A stretch of 64,000 nucleotides of DNA from CAZHFW01 sp964531675 (GTDB lineage Bacteria; Planctomycetota; Phycisphaerae; Phycisphaerales; UBA1924), in the NCBI GenBank assembly GCA_964531675.1, contig CAZHFW010000010.1:1-64000 (forward strand), read 5' to 3'. A model generated the notes under the pieces. It was not told where the DNA came from and did not search any database. It saw nothing but the letters and a program-made list of their open reading frames with translations. A program made the translations under genes and the position numbers. Below are positions 8,402 through 15,547 of the stretch, piece by piece. Each line of letters opens with the position of its first letter. Within the stretch, counting starts at the first letter, position 1.

Positions 8402-8786
8402 ACCATCCACCCGTTTCGCGCTCGGCTGACTGGCCCGGACGGGAGCCCGATAGTCCGCCCACGCCAGCCATCTTCCTAACGGACTGCTCGGCTCGATCCG
8501 GCTGTGCTTGGCCAGCATCGCCGCCTTGGCCGCCCGGAGGTAGCGTTTCACGAGGCCGGACCGTTGCCAACGCTCGGCTTGGGAAATGAGGTTGTCAATC
8601 TCGCGCTCTTCGGCATCGGGCGAGGCGAAGAGGCACGGCCGTGAAGGGGATGGGCTTGAGGAGCCTGTCACGGCGGGCCCAGAAGCGTCGCGGGATGATG
8701 CATGAGATGCAGCCATACCGAAACAGTAACCTGTCCCAGGACTGAACTCAGTCGCTTTCGACGCGCTGCGCATCCAGGAGCCAGAC
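8402..8786. other. Gap after the ATPase gene, with a gene remnant
   Basis: This 385-bp stretch between the ATPase and the 490-aa gene has no intact plus-strand ORF. Its only protein-like signal is a minus-strand remnant (about 8440-8640, listed separately). The last ~100 bp probably contain the promoter of the downstream gene, but no clear boxes are visible. Confidence 0.5.
8440..8640 (-). pseudogene. Possible remnant of a mobile-element protein C-terminus
   Basis: The minus-strand frame reads ISQAERWQRSGLVKRYLRAA followed by WLAWADYRAP. This resembles the helical C-terminal segment (xxxAxxWxxAxxIRxYxxAV ... WLxWAR) common to several element-borne hypothetical proteins. The frame then runs into sequence antisense to the ATPase, and no plausible N-terminal region or ribosome site is present. 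It is therefore best read as a fragment. It could also be a chance open frame. Confidence 0.3.
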
Positions 8787-10259
8787 ATGACGACACGCCC
8801 GTCCGCCTGGTTAGAAACGCTTGCAAGGGTCCATGCGGAGATCCGCGACCACGCCTGGGACTACCGCCACGCCGGGATGTGGCTGGATTCGATGTACGGC
8901 GAAGAAGCCATCCGGACTCGTGCCGCAGGTCCCACGCCATCCTCGGCGCGGCGAGATCAGCTGTCATCGGACGTGGCGATCGGCGTTCCGGATGTGGGGC
9001 GTGATTGCCGAGTTGTCGGGCTGCGCAAGGCTGTGTGGGACCTGAGAAGGAAGGGCGAGGATTTCGACGAACGAAAGTCCGACTGGCCTGAGCTGGAAGC
9101 CCGACGGCTACTGCTCATCGTCGCGTTGGTCACCGACGAAGATGTGGGGATGTACGCCGCCCGCTTGACGAGGTTCGGTGGGCTAGATTGGCTGTGCACC
9201 GATGACGAGCAGGGCGGGCGCGTAACGGCCGAGGCCGACGACATTCTCTCCGGCGCGGGCAACTGGCCGGAACGGATCGAGGCAGCGCTGACAAGGGTGC
9301 GGCGTGAACAGCAGAAGGATCCGCAGACTCGGCTCTATGTCGCGCTTGGGGCGCTCAAGGTGGTTGGCGGCTACTCCGAGTTGTTCTTGACGTTGGCCGA
9401 CAATCGGAAGCGGCTTTCAACGTTTCGGTCGGATGCACTCAATGCACTCGCAGAAGCCGCGAGACTTCGCGCGGTGGGGAAACTGAGGGCTCAGAAGCCG
9501 CGTCGAAAGGCAATGAAGGGGACGGGTATTCCGAGCGCGTTCGCGGGCATCGAGGAAATGAAGTCCGTATGTGAGGCCGCTGAGAAGCTGACGATGCCGC
9601 CCGAGCCGGAAACATCTCTCTATATCCTGCGAGGACTGTTGTGGGACGGCGAAGAGTGGGTGGCGCGGGCGCGGATGGCGATTGCAGAGAAAGGTGCGAG
9701 TGCTTTGGACACGGCCTTGAGCCCCGGCACGATGCGGACCTCCATTGACCTCGGCGAGACGCTAACGCAGATGCAGGCGGTATTGGACCGTCTGAGTGTC
9801 GGCATCGGAACACCAGACGCAGACATCCGACAGGACGCGGAACGCCTTGCGACACTGGGGGCGTGGTTCGGCAAGGCACGAGACCAACTCGGCAATGCGA
9901 TGACACTGAACCCGGCCCAAGCCGCTCCTGGCGATGAACCAGAAGCTAGAACGGAACGGCTTGAGGCACCAGAACGATTCAGAGACGCGGCATGGATCCG
10001 GAAGGCGACCGACAACGGTCTAGATGCTGACCTCCTAACGAAGATGCGGAAACGCGGCAAGCTCAAGCGTTCGAGAAGCTCCGGGGGCCGGTGGCTCTAT
10101 GACGTTGACGAAGTGGCGCAGATGCAACCCACGTATGCCTCGCTGCTGCTGGACGCGTTAAGCGATGGTGCCGACTTCAGGCAGCCCCGAAAGGCGGAAC
10201 TCGGGCGTCGGACGAGGCTGGACAAAGCCGGACAAGGCCTGACAAAGCCGGACAAATGA
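8787..10259 (+). CDS. Unknown 490-aa protein with C-terminal winged-HTH
   Basis: I do not recognise the main family. The body is helical and charged (DLRRKGEDFDERKSDWPELE, then WPERIEAALTRVRREQQ) with no transmembrane segment or catalytic motif I can name. Residues ~390-440 (AAWIRKATDNGLDADLLTKM, then GGRWLYDVDEV) look like a MerR/excisionase-type winged HTH in which a helix pair precedes a 'W-x-Y-D-x-x-E-V' strand. Its low GC and codon use match the ATPase gene, so the two may form one imported cargo module. The last codons lie on a set of 10-bp tandem repeats. It may be a cargo effector or a replication/partition factor; the evidence does not decide. Confidence 0.65.
   Translation: MTTRPSAWLETLARVHAEIRDHAWDYRHAGMWLDSMYGEEAIRTRAAGPTPSSARRDQLSSDVAIGVPDVGRDCRVVGLRKAVWDLRRKGEDFDERKSDWPELEARRLLLIVALVTDEDVGMYAARLTRFGGLDWLCTDDEQGGRVTAEADDILSGAGNWPERIEAALTRVRREQQKDPQTRLYVALGALKVVGGYSELFLTLADNRKRLSTFRSDALNALAEAARLRAVGKLRAQKPRRKAMKGTGIPSAFAGIEEMKSVCEAAEKLTMPPEPETSLYILRGLLWDGEEWVARARMAIAEKGASALDTALSPGTMRTSIDLGETLTQMQAVLDRLSVGIGTPDADIRQDAERLATLGAWFGKARDQLGNAMTLNPAQAAPGDEPEARTERLEAPERFRDAAWIRKATDNGLDADLLTKMRKRGKLKRSRSSGGRWLYDVDEVAQMQPTYASLLLDALSDGADFRQPRKAELGRRTRLDKAGQGLTKPDK
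10211..10256 (+). repeat. 10-bp tandem repeats (iteron-like), unit GACAAAGCCG
   Basis: Units begin at 10221 (GACAAAGCCG), 10231 (GACAAGGCCT), 10241 (GACAAAGCCG) and 10251 (GACAAA...), with a degenerate unit at 10211. GACAAAAT recurs at 10291. The 10-bp period puts each unit on the same face of the helix. The repeats lie just upstream of the HTH-primase operon, where iterons of a replication origin or operator would be expected. They also encode the end of the 490-aa protein, so a purely coding repeat is possible. Confidence 0.5.
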
Positions 10260-10307
10260 CGAGCTCGCACTCGTGGGCAGAGGTCGCCGCGACAAAATAT
10301 AAGCGGC

Positions 10308-10544
10308 ATGACCACACGCACTACTCATCTTTACGTGTCAAGCCGCGAGATCGCTCGCCGTCTCGACGTCACCCCAAGCACCGTTTCAAAGTGGGCTCGC
10401 AGTGGCCGGATACCCAGTATTCGGATGTCCGCACGCTGCATTCGATTTGATGTGGCCGCTGTGCTAGCGGCGATCGCCGCAGCCGCTCGCACGGCCAAGA
10501 CATCTGCCGCGTACTCCACGCGTCGCGGGGGAGGGCATACATGA
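10308..10544 (+). CDS. Small HTH (excisionase/MerR-like) DNA-binding protein
   Basis: The protein has 78 aa. VSSREIARRLDVTPSTVSKW followed by SGRIPSIRM and IRFDVAAVLAA is the helix-turn-helix-plus-wing pattern of excisionase/AlpA-type proteins. A -10-like TATAAG (10298-10303) ends 4 nt before the ATG, implying a leaderless transcript. The stop overlaps the ATG of the primase (10541), so it is cotranscribed with it. It likely binds the nearby repeats or regulates the replication operon. Confidence 0.7.
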   Translation: MTTRTTHLYVSSREIARRLDVTPSTVSKWARSGRIPSIRMSARCIRFDVAAVLAAIAAAARTAKTSAAYSTRRGGGHT

Positions 10545-13045
10545 GCAACCTCCCTGATACTCGCGACGTGCAGTCATTCATTCAGACCCTCTTCCTCCCC
10601 GACGACATCGTCGAGCTGCGCTCGATCTGGCCTATCAAGGGTGTAAAGAGTGTCCGCCAGGACTGGTGTCGGGCGGAGGAGGTTTGGGGGTCGCACAAGC
10701 TCACGCTGCTGGCGGGATTCAACGCCGAGGGCTTCGGGATCTACCTTGGCGTGAACCCTCGTCGCACCTATGGCGGTGGCAAGGACGCCGACGTGCTGCT
10801 CGCCCGCGCGCTGTTCGTCGATTTCGACGGGGGCTGCACCGTCGCGGCGGCGCTGGCGAAGATCGGGGCAGCGGGTCTGCCGGAACCGACGATCGTCCTG
10901 GAGAGCGGCCACGGTGTCCATGTCTACTGGAAACTGGACCGTCCGATTCAGGACATGAAGCTCTTCCGGGAGCACCAGCGCGGCTTGATTCAGCTGCTAG
11001 GCAGCGATCCAGCGATTCATGACCCGCCTCGCGTCATGCGATTACCCGGCTTCATGAATACGAAGGAACCGGCAGCGCCGACCAAGTTGGTCTCCTGCGT
11101 GCCGGATCGTGTTTACGCGATTGATCGGTTCCCGATGCCCCCCGAACCGGCTCTTCCAGCGATAGCCGTGCCAACCGGCGTTTCGTCCAAGTACGGACAG
11201 CGTGCCCTTGAGTCGGAACTCGCAAAGGTCATGGCCGCTCGGGAAGGAGAGAGGAACACGACCCTGCTGAAGGCTGCGTTCCGCATGGGGCGACTCATGC
11301 CGCTGGGGCATCTACAAGAGGCTCCGGCTAGCGACGCCCTGATTCGCGCCGGAGTCGCCGTCGGCCTTCCCGAGGCAGAAGCACGCGACGTGGTCGCTCG
11401 CGGCTTGGCGAATGGCGCGAACTGCCCTCGTGACGTGCAGCCACCGAGGGGAAGTGACCTTCGCACGAAGGCGTCACTGGCAGGTCCCGCGGGCAATGGA
11501 TACCCGGGCGCGCCGGAGGAGGTTTTGGGGACGGTGACGGTCCCGGACTACTCACCATTCCCCGTGGCGGCGCTGCCGGCGTCGCTGCGGCGGTACAGCA
11601 CCCAGACGGCGCGGGGCATGGACGCTGACCCGGTGCTGATCGTTGCTCCGGCCCTGTCCGTGCTGGCGGCTGCCATCGGCACCTCGGCGCGCATCGTGGT
11701 GAATGGTCGTTGGATTGAGTACGCGTGCCTGTGGACAGGCGTCGTCGCGTTGCCGGGATCGCTCAAGACGCAGACCCAGGAGGCGGCCCTTGTTCCCGTA
11801 AATGAGGCCCAGCGCGGGGCAGACATTGAGTTCGGGCTGGAACTGCAGGAGTACAAGAAGGAGAAGGAGGCCTTTGACCTGGCCAAGAAAGCCGCGAAGC
11901 CCGGCAAAGTCGCCCCGTCGATCCCGGAACCAGAGCGCCCGCATCGCACCCAGTACGTAACGCAGGACGCGACCGCCGAAGCCATGGTCGTGATCCTGAG
12001 TCATAATCCCCGCGGCGTCCTCAACGCCTGGGACGAACTGGGCGGGTTCTTTGGCGGGTTCGGACGTTACTCGGCGGGCAGCAACGCTGGCGAGTCGAGT
12101 TCGGCCTTCTACAAGTCGGCGTACTCGGGGCGATCTCATACGGAGAACCGAAAGGGCCCGGACGGCAAGGGTACATACGTGCGTCTCGAATGTCCCCTGG
12201 TGAGCGTGACCGGCGGCGTCCAGCCCGAGGCGCTCAAGCGGATTCTGCGTCGTCAATACATCGAAGACGGGCTGGCGTCCCGGTTCCTGTGGGTCTATCC
12301 CCCTGATCGGCCCGGCGGCTGGGTCGACGTGCAGGATGAGGACGATTCCCACGCCCGCGACTACGCCAAGGTATACGGTCGCCTTCTGGGGATCCCGCTT
12401 GGGGTCGATCCCACGACCGGCGCTCCTCGCCCTGTGCGAATCGTTCTGACGGTCGAGGCTCGGGTCGTTGCCAAGGAATGGGTCACTCTCACTCAGGCCA
12501 AGGTCTCGGGAGCCACTGATCCAGCGATCCGGGCGGCGTGGGCGAAGCTCAAAGGCAGCGCCTTCCGCATCGCCCTGGTCCTGCACCTTGTGGAGTGGGC
12601 CGAGCGGGGCGTCAAAGAGTTTCCGCCCGTCAGCGAAGACACCATGCGTAGGGCGGTCGAGATCGCCGAGTGGTTCGGGCGCGAGGGTGAGCGTGTATAC
12701 GGCATGCTCGGAGAATCGGACGCCGACCAGCAACTGCGTGAGTTGCTGGCGTGGGCTCGCAAGCGCCCGGCTGGCGTTACCGCTAGGGACGTATCCAAGG
12801 GGATTCGGGCCTACCGCGACAACCCCGACCTAGCCAGGACCATGCTGAACAAGCTGGTTGAGGAAGGCTTCGGCGAGTGGGAGCCGGGCGACAAAGGAGG
12901 CCGCCCCACCGAGCGATTCATTCCGTCACCAACTGTCACCGTCACCGAAAGTCCTGATGACGTTGAGGAGGGGGGTTTCGGTGACGGTGACACTCCGGAC
13001 CCACCCCCGCAGACCGGCCAAGCCGAGCCGGAGGTGCGGCCGTGA
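10541..13045 (+). CDS. RepB-like primase / DUF3987 helicase-like replication protein
   Basis: The protein has 834 aa. Residues ~60-200 resemble archaeo-eukaryotic primase-like RepB/Prim-Pol domains: LFVDFDGG (91-98, candidate metal-binding Asp94/Asp96), GHGVHVYWK (His124/His127) and HDPPRVMRLPG (160-170). Residues ~330-720 match DUF3987 (FPVAALPASLRRY, then NAWDELGGFFGGFGRY), a helicase-like ATPase domain. The P-loop is degenerate here (ALPGSLKT). The C-terminus is a winged-helix region (ARKRPAGVTARDVSKGI) plus an acidic tail. This architecture primes and drives replication of integrative elements and satellites. The gene overlaps HTH genes at both ends (ATGA and GTGA), giving a three-gene operon. 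Confidence 0.85.
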   Translation: MSNLPDTRDVQSFIQTLFLPDDIVELRSIWPIKGVKSVRQDWCRAEEVWGSHKLTLLAGFNAEGFGIYLGVNPRRTYGGGKDADVLLARALFVDFDGGCTVAAALAKIGAAGLPEPTIVLESGHGVHVYWKLDRPIQDMKLFREHQRGLIQLLGSDPAIHDPPRVMRLPGFMNTKEPAAPTKLVSCVPDRVYAIDRFPMPPEPALPAIAVPTGVSSKYGQRALESELAKVMAAREGERNTTLLKAAFRMGRLMPLGHLQEAPASDALIRAGVAVGLPEAEARDVVARGLANGANCPRDVQPPRGSDLRTKASLAGPAGNGYPGAPEEVLGTVTVPDYSPFPVAALPASLRRYSTQTARGMDADPVLIVAPALSVLAAAIGTSARIVVNGRWIEYACLWTGVVALPGSLKTQTQEAALVPVNEAQRGADIEFGLELQEYKKEKEAFDLAKKAAKPGKVAPSIPEPERPHRTQYVTQDATAEAMVVILSHNPRGVLNAWDELGGFFGGFGRYSAGSNAGESSSAFYKSAYSGRSHTENRKGPDGKGTYVRLECPLVSVTGGVQPEALKRILRRQYIEDGLASRFLWVYPPDRPGGWVDVQDEDDSHARDYAKVYGRLLGIPLGVDPTTGAPRPVRIVLTVEARVVAKEWVTLTQAKVSGATDPAIRAAWAKLKGSAFRIALVLHLVEWAERGVKEFPPVSEDTMRRAVEIAEWFGREGERVYGMLGESDADQQLRELLAWARKRPAGVTARDVSKGIRAYRDNPDLARTMLNKLVEEGFGEWEPGDKGGRPTERFIPSPTVTVTESPDDVEEGGFGDGDTPDPPPQTGQAEPEVRP

Positions 13046-13266
13046 CCGCGAACAGCTCAGATCCAGCATCTTCTGCTGTTCAGCCACTCCTCACCTACGC
13101 CCAGGTCGGCGAAGCGCTCAACGTCACGCCCAGGACGGTTCAGACGTTGGTGAAGAACGGCAAGCTGCCCACTGTGCGGTTCGGCCAGACCGTCCGCATC
13201 GACCCGGCCGACCTGCGCCGGTTCATCGAGAGCTCCAAGCGTGTGGCGGAGGGCGGCGCGGCGTAG
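13042..13266 (+). CDS. Excisionase-family HTH protein
   Basis: The protein has 74 aa. LLTYAQVGEALNVTPRTVQT, then LVKNGKLPTVRFG and RIDPADLRRFIES form the classic excisionase/MerR-like HTH (helix, recognition helix, wing with K-L-P-x-x-R-x-G). The GTG start overlaps the primase stop. It lies 130 bp upstream of the integrase, which is the usual Xis-Int arrangement, so it probably directs excision or regulates integrase. Confidence 0.8.
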   Translation: MTANSSDPASSAVQPLLTYAQVGEALNVTPRTVQTLVKNGKLPTVRFGQTVRIDPADLRRFIESSKRVAEGGAA

Positions 13267-13395
13267 GCCAGTGGCCTCCGGCCTGCGCCCCGATCGCAAA
13301 CACCCGCCTGAATCCCGCTCAACCTCGGCCCGAATCCCCCGAGCCGCCTTGACCCTCTACACCCTCGCGCCTCACTGGTGAAAGGAGTCGCCACT

Positions 13396-14550
13396 ATGGC
13401 CAGCCTCACCATCCGACCAAATGGCAGCAAGTTCATCACCTTCATCGACGGCACCCGGAAGCCCCGGCACATCACGCTCGGGCAGGTCGCCAAGCGGTAC
13501 GCCGAGGGCGTCAAGGTCCGCGTCGAGGACCTGGTCAGCGCCTCCATCCACGGCCACCCGCCCACCGACGACACCGCGCGCTGGTTGGCTTCGTTGGAAC
13601 CTCGGATGTACGACAAGCTCGTCACCGTCGGGCTCGCGCCCGAGCGCGGACGGGCCACCATCGGGGCGGTGGTGGAGGGGTACATCGCCGAGCGTGAGGG
13701 CGAGCTCAAGCCCGCGAGCATCCGCAAGCTTCGGCAGACGCAGGCCAAGCTCAAGGAGAGCTTCGACGACGACACCCCGGTGACCAAGATCACGGCCGCG
13801 GACGCGGCTGCCTGGCGGCGGTCGCTGAAGGACCAGGGGCTCTCCGAAGCTGCCATCCGCACCCACTCCGGCAATGCCAAGACCATGATCGCGGCCGCCG
13901 TGCGCCGCAAGACCATCCCGGAGAACCCGTTCGAGGACTTGAAGTCCGGGCCAACGCCCAGCAAGTACAGCCGGTACATCACGCCCGAAGAGATCGACAA
14001 GGTCATCGACGCCTGTCCCGACTCGGAATGGCGGCTGCTGTTCGGCTTGGCTCGCTACGCCGGGCTGCGGATCCCCAGCGAGTCGCAGGCGCTGACATGG
14101 GCCGACGTGGATTTCGCCAGGGGGCGTCTGACGGTTCGCAGTCCGAAGACAGAGCGGTGGGAGGGGCACGAGCAGCGGGTGGTGCCCATCACCCCGAAGC
14201 TGATGGCGCTGCTGCGGGAGCGCTTCGAGGCCATGCCCGTGGGGGAAGCGCCGCTGGTGGCGATCGGGGGCAAGGGGGCGGTGATCCGCCGCGTGCGGGC
14301 GATCTGGAAGAAGGCGGGCGTCGAGCCGTGGGAACGGCTCTGGCAGACGCTGCGGTCGTCGTGCGAGAAGGAGTGGGCAATGACGCATCCACAGTTCGCG
14401 GTGAGCAAGTGGATCGGCCACAGCATCACCGTCAGCGGCAAGCACTACGCCAACGCGGTCCCGGACGAGCTGTTCGATCGGGTGGCGAACGTGACGCCCG
14501 CGAACAAGTCGGATGCCCGCCCGGCCAGCGCGCAGCGAAATGCGCAGTAG
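13396..14550 (+). CDS. int: Tyrosine integrase of the ssrA-inserted element
   Basis: The protein has 384 aa. An N-terminal arm-binding region is followed by a SAM-like core-binding domain (~90-190, IGAVVEGYIAEREGELKP) and the catalytic domain. Arg225 lies in YAGLRIPSE, Arg320 in WQTLRSS, His342 in WIGHS and the nucleophile Tyr351 in KHYAN. The usual HxxR histidine is Gln317; planctomycete integrases often vary at this position (NLRAS/QTLRSS type). The start is ATG 13396 because AAAGGAG lies 8-10 nt upstream, rather than the in-frame ATG at 13378. It ends 127 bp from the tmRNA 3' end, consistent with an integrase that recombines within ssrA. Confidence 0.9.
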   Translation: MASLTIRPNGSKFITFIDGTRKPRHITLGQVAKRYAEGVKVRVEDLVSASIHGHPPTDDTARWLASLEPRMYDKLVTVGLAPERGRATIGAVVEGYIAEREGELKPASIRKLRQTQAKLKESFDDDTPVTKITAADAAAWRRSLKDQGLSEAAIRTHSGNAKTMIAAAVRRKTIPENPFEDLKSGPTPSKYSRYITPEEIDKVIDACPDSEWRLLFGLARYAGLRIPSESQALTWADVDFARGRLTVRSPKTERWEGHEQRVVPITPKLMALLRERFEAMPVGEAPLVAIGGKGAVIRRVRAIWKKAGVEPWERLWQTLRSSCEKEWAMTHPQFAVSKWIGHSITVSGKHYANAVPDELFDRVANVTPANKSDARPASAQRNAQ

Positions 14551-14555
14551 AAGGC

Positions 14556-14666
14556 GGCGGAAAGCGGCGGAAAGCTACGGAAATGGCGGATGAGCGCGCG
14601 TGCGGAGATGCGCCGAAAGCGTCGGAGTTCTCCGCGGCTTTCCGCGGTTTTCCGTCGTCTTCCGCT
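14556..14666. repeat. Opposed CGGAAA/TTTCCG repeats between int and ssrA
   Basis: GGCGGAAAGC occurs twice in tandem (14556-14565, 14566-14575) with a third partial copy CGGAAA at 14578-14583. The inverse appears as GCTTTCCGC (14637-14645), TTTTCCG (about 14648-14654) and CTTCCGC near 14659-14665. Such opposed short repeats next to the core att site fit arm-type integrase sites. They could also fold as a hairpin that ends the integrase transcript. Confidence 0.4.
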
Positions 14667-14677
14667 CAAAACGAAAA

Positions 14678-15027
14678 TGGAGCCGGGGGGAATCGAACCC
14701 CCGTCCCGAGGCAGTCAGCAGGACGCTTCTACGCGTGTATCTGACGATTTGTTGTCGGATCCGGGAGCTGCCGTCAGCAGCATCTCTCGGAGCCCAGCCC
14801 GCGGAGTTTTCTCATCGGTGCGCCCGAAGGCGTCGCGCACCAACCAGCCCGATGTCTTCCGACGGCGCCCTATCGGGCGTCGGTCGCCGTCGGCACAGCC
14901 TGTATTAGGCCGCGAGAGCGTAGGGACGCTCAGCAATCATTTTTTTGTGTGCTTTTTACGAAGCCAGCACACCCTTCGACGCGCCACGTCAAGCCTTCCC
15001 TGTCCGGTCGAATCCAGTTCGGCCCCC
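14678..15027 (-). ncRNA. ssrA: tmRNA (SsrA), tag AHKKMIAERPYALAA
   Basis: The minus strand begins GGGGGCCGAACTGGATTCGAC and ends with a T-arm GGGTTCGATTCCCCC followed by an acceptor strand and an encoded CCA, giving the tRNA-like ends of tmRNA over 350 nt. A resume codon GCA at about 14952 opens the reading frame AHKKMIAERPYALAA-stop, ending in the canonical ALAA degradation tag. Internal GC-rich stems consistent with pseudoknots follow. tmRNA with SmpB rescues stalled ribosomes and tags nascent peptides for proteolysis. The 3' end is the attachment side of the adjoining mobile element, and the tmRNA itself is intact. Confidence 0.95.
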
Positions 15028-15547
15028 ATTTGTCAAAGAACGCGGAACTCTATGCGCGCCGGCTGCGCCGCGGATTCGGGCTCGCCCGCGCACCACCGCA
15101 CCCGCTCGGACGCTCCCGCGCAGCGTGTCCTGGGCCTCACGCGACCGCATGCACGCACACCGATCCGCGTGCCGCACGCTTCGATGCTGCGCCCCAGCAG
15201 TTCACGTTGCACCGCCCCGAGCCCAAGGATCCGACGTCAAGCCGCGGCCGCAGGACGGGCGAGATCCCGATCCGTGCCGTTCTGATGAATGCCCTCAAGC
15301 CCCTGCCGCGGCATCCTCTCTCACGAGTTTCTCGCTTGGAACGCCCCCGCCCCCCCGAGGCAGCAGACATCCCGCACACGAGCCAAACTTACATACAAGT
15401 TCATGGCCAAAGAGCGAAATCGATCGATCTCTCTTCCTCGCGCTGGTATGTTGATCTTCCCTCCACGCCGCGTTCTGCGGGGTGTTCCGGGTTCTCGGCC
15501 CGGGCGCGTCGGTTCACCCGACGCTTGTTGATGATGTCGGAGGATGC
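15028..15547. other. Intergenic region between ssrA and the beta-propeller gene
   Basis: This 520-bp gap has no credible gene; its frames are GC-biased shadows. It should hold the ssrA promoter (minus strand, near 15030-15070) and the promoter of the secreted-protein gene (plus strand). The most AT-rich patch is about 15380-15430. TCGGAGG just upstream of 15548 is that gene's ribosome site. Confidence 0.5.

Larger units (their letters stand above)
1..14677. mobile_element. Integrative element (right part) inserted at the 3' end of ssrA
   Basis: A phage/ICE-like gene set ends at a tyrosine integrase (13396-14550) that stops 127 bp before the encoded CCA of tmRNA. tmRNA 3' ends are well-known integration sites for tyrosine-integrase elements, and the tmRNA here remains complete. 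The contents fit a mobile element: orphan methyltransferase, terminase-like HTH protein, excisionase-like protein, RepB/DUF3987 primase and a second recombinase. Chromosomal genes with signal peptides begin immediately beyond the tmRNA. I found no second copy of the tmRNA 3' end in the window, so the left boundary is probably outside it and start=1 is only the window edge. No capsid or tail genes are visible, so a satellite/ICE cannot be told from a prophage. Confidence 0.75.

Noticed and set aside
1..14677. A direct repeat of the ssrA 3' end marking the left att site
   Set aside because: I looked for a copy of the terminal tmRNA sequence within the window and did not see one; the boundary is probably outside.
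15482..15547. Upstream start for the beta-propeller protein at 15482
   Set aside because: It would place 22 extra residues before the signal peptide; ATG 15548 has GGAGG directly upstream.
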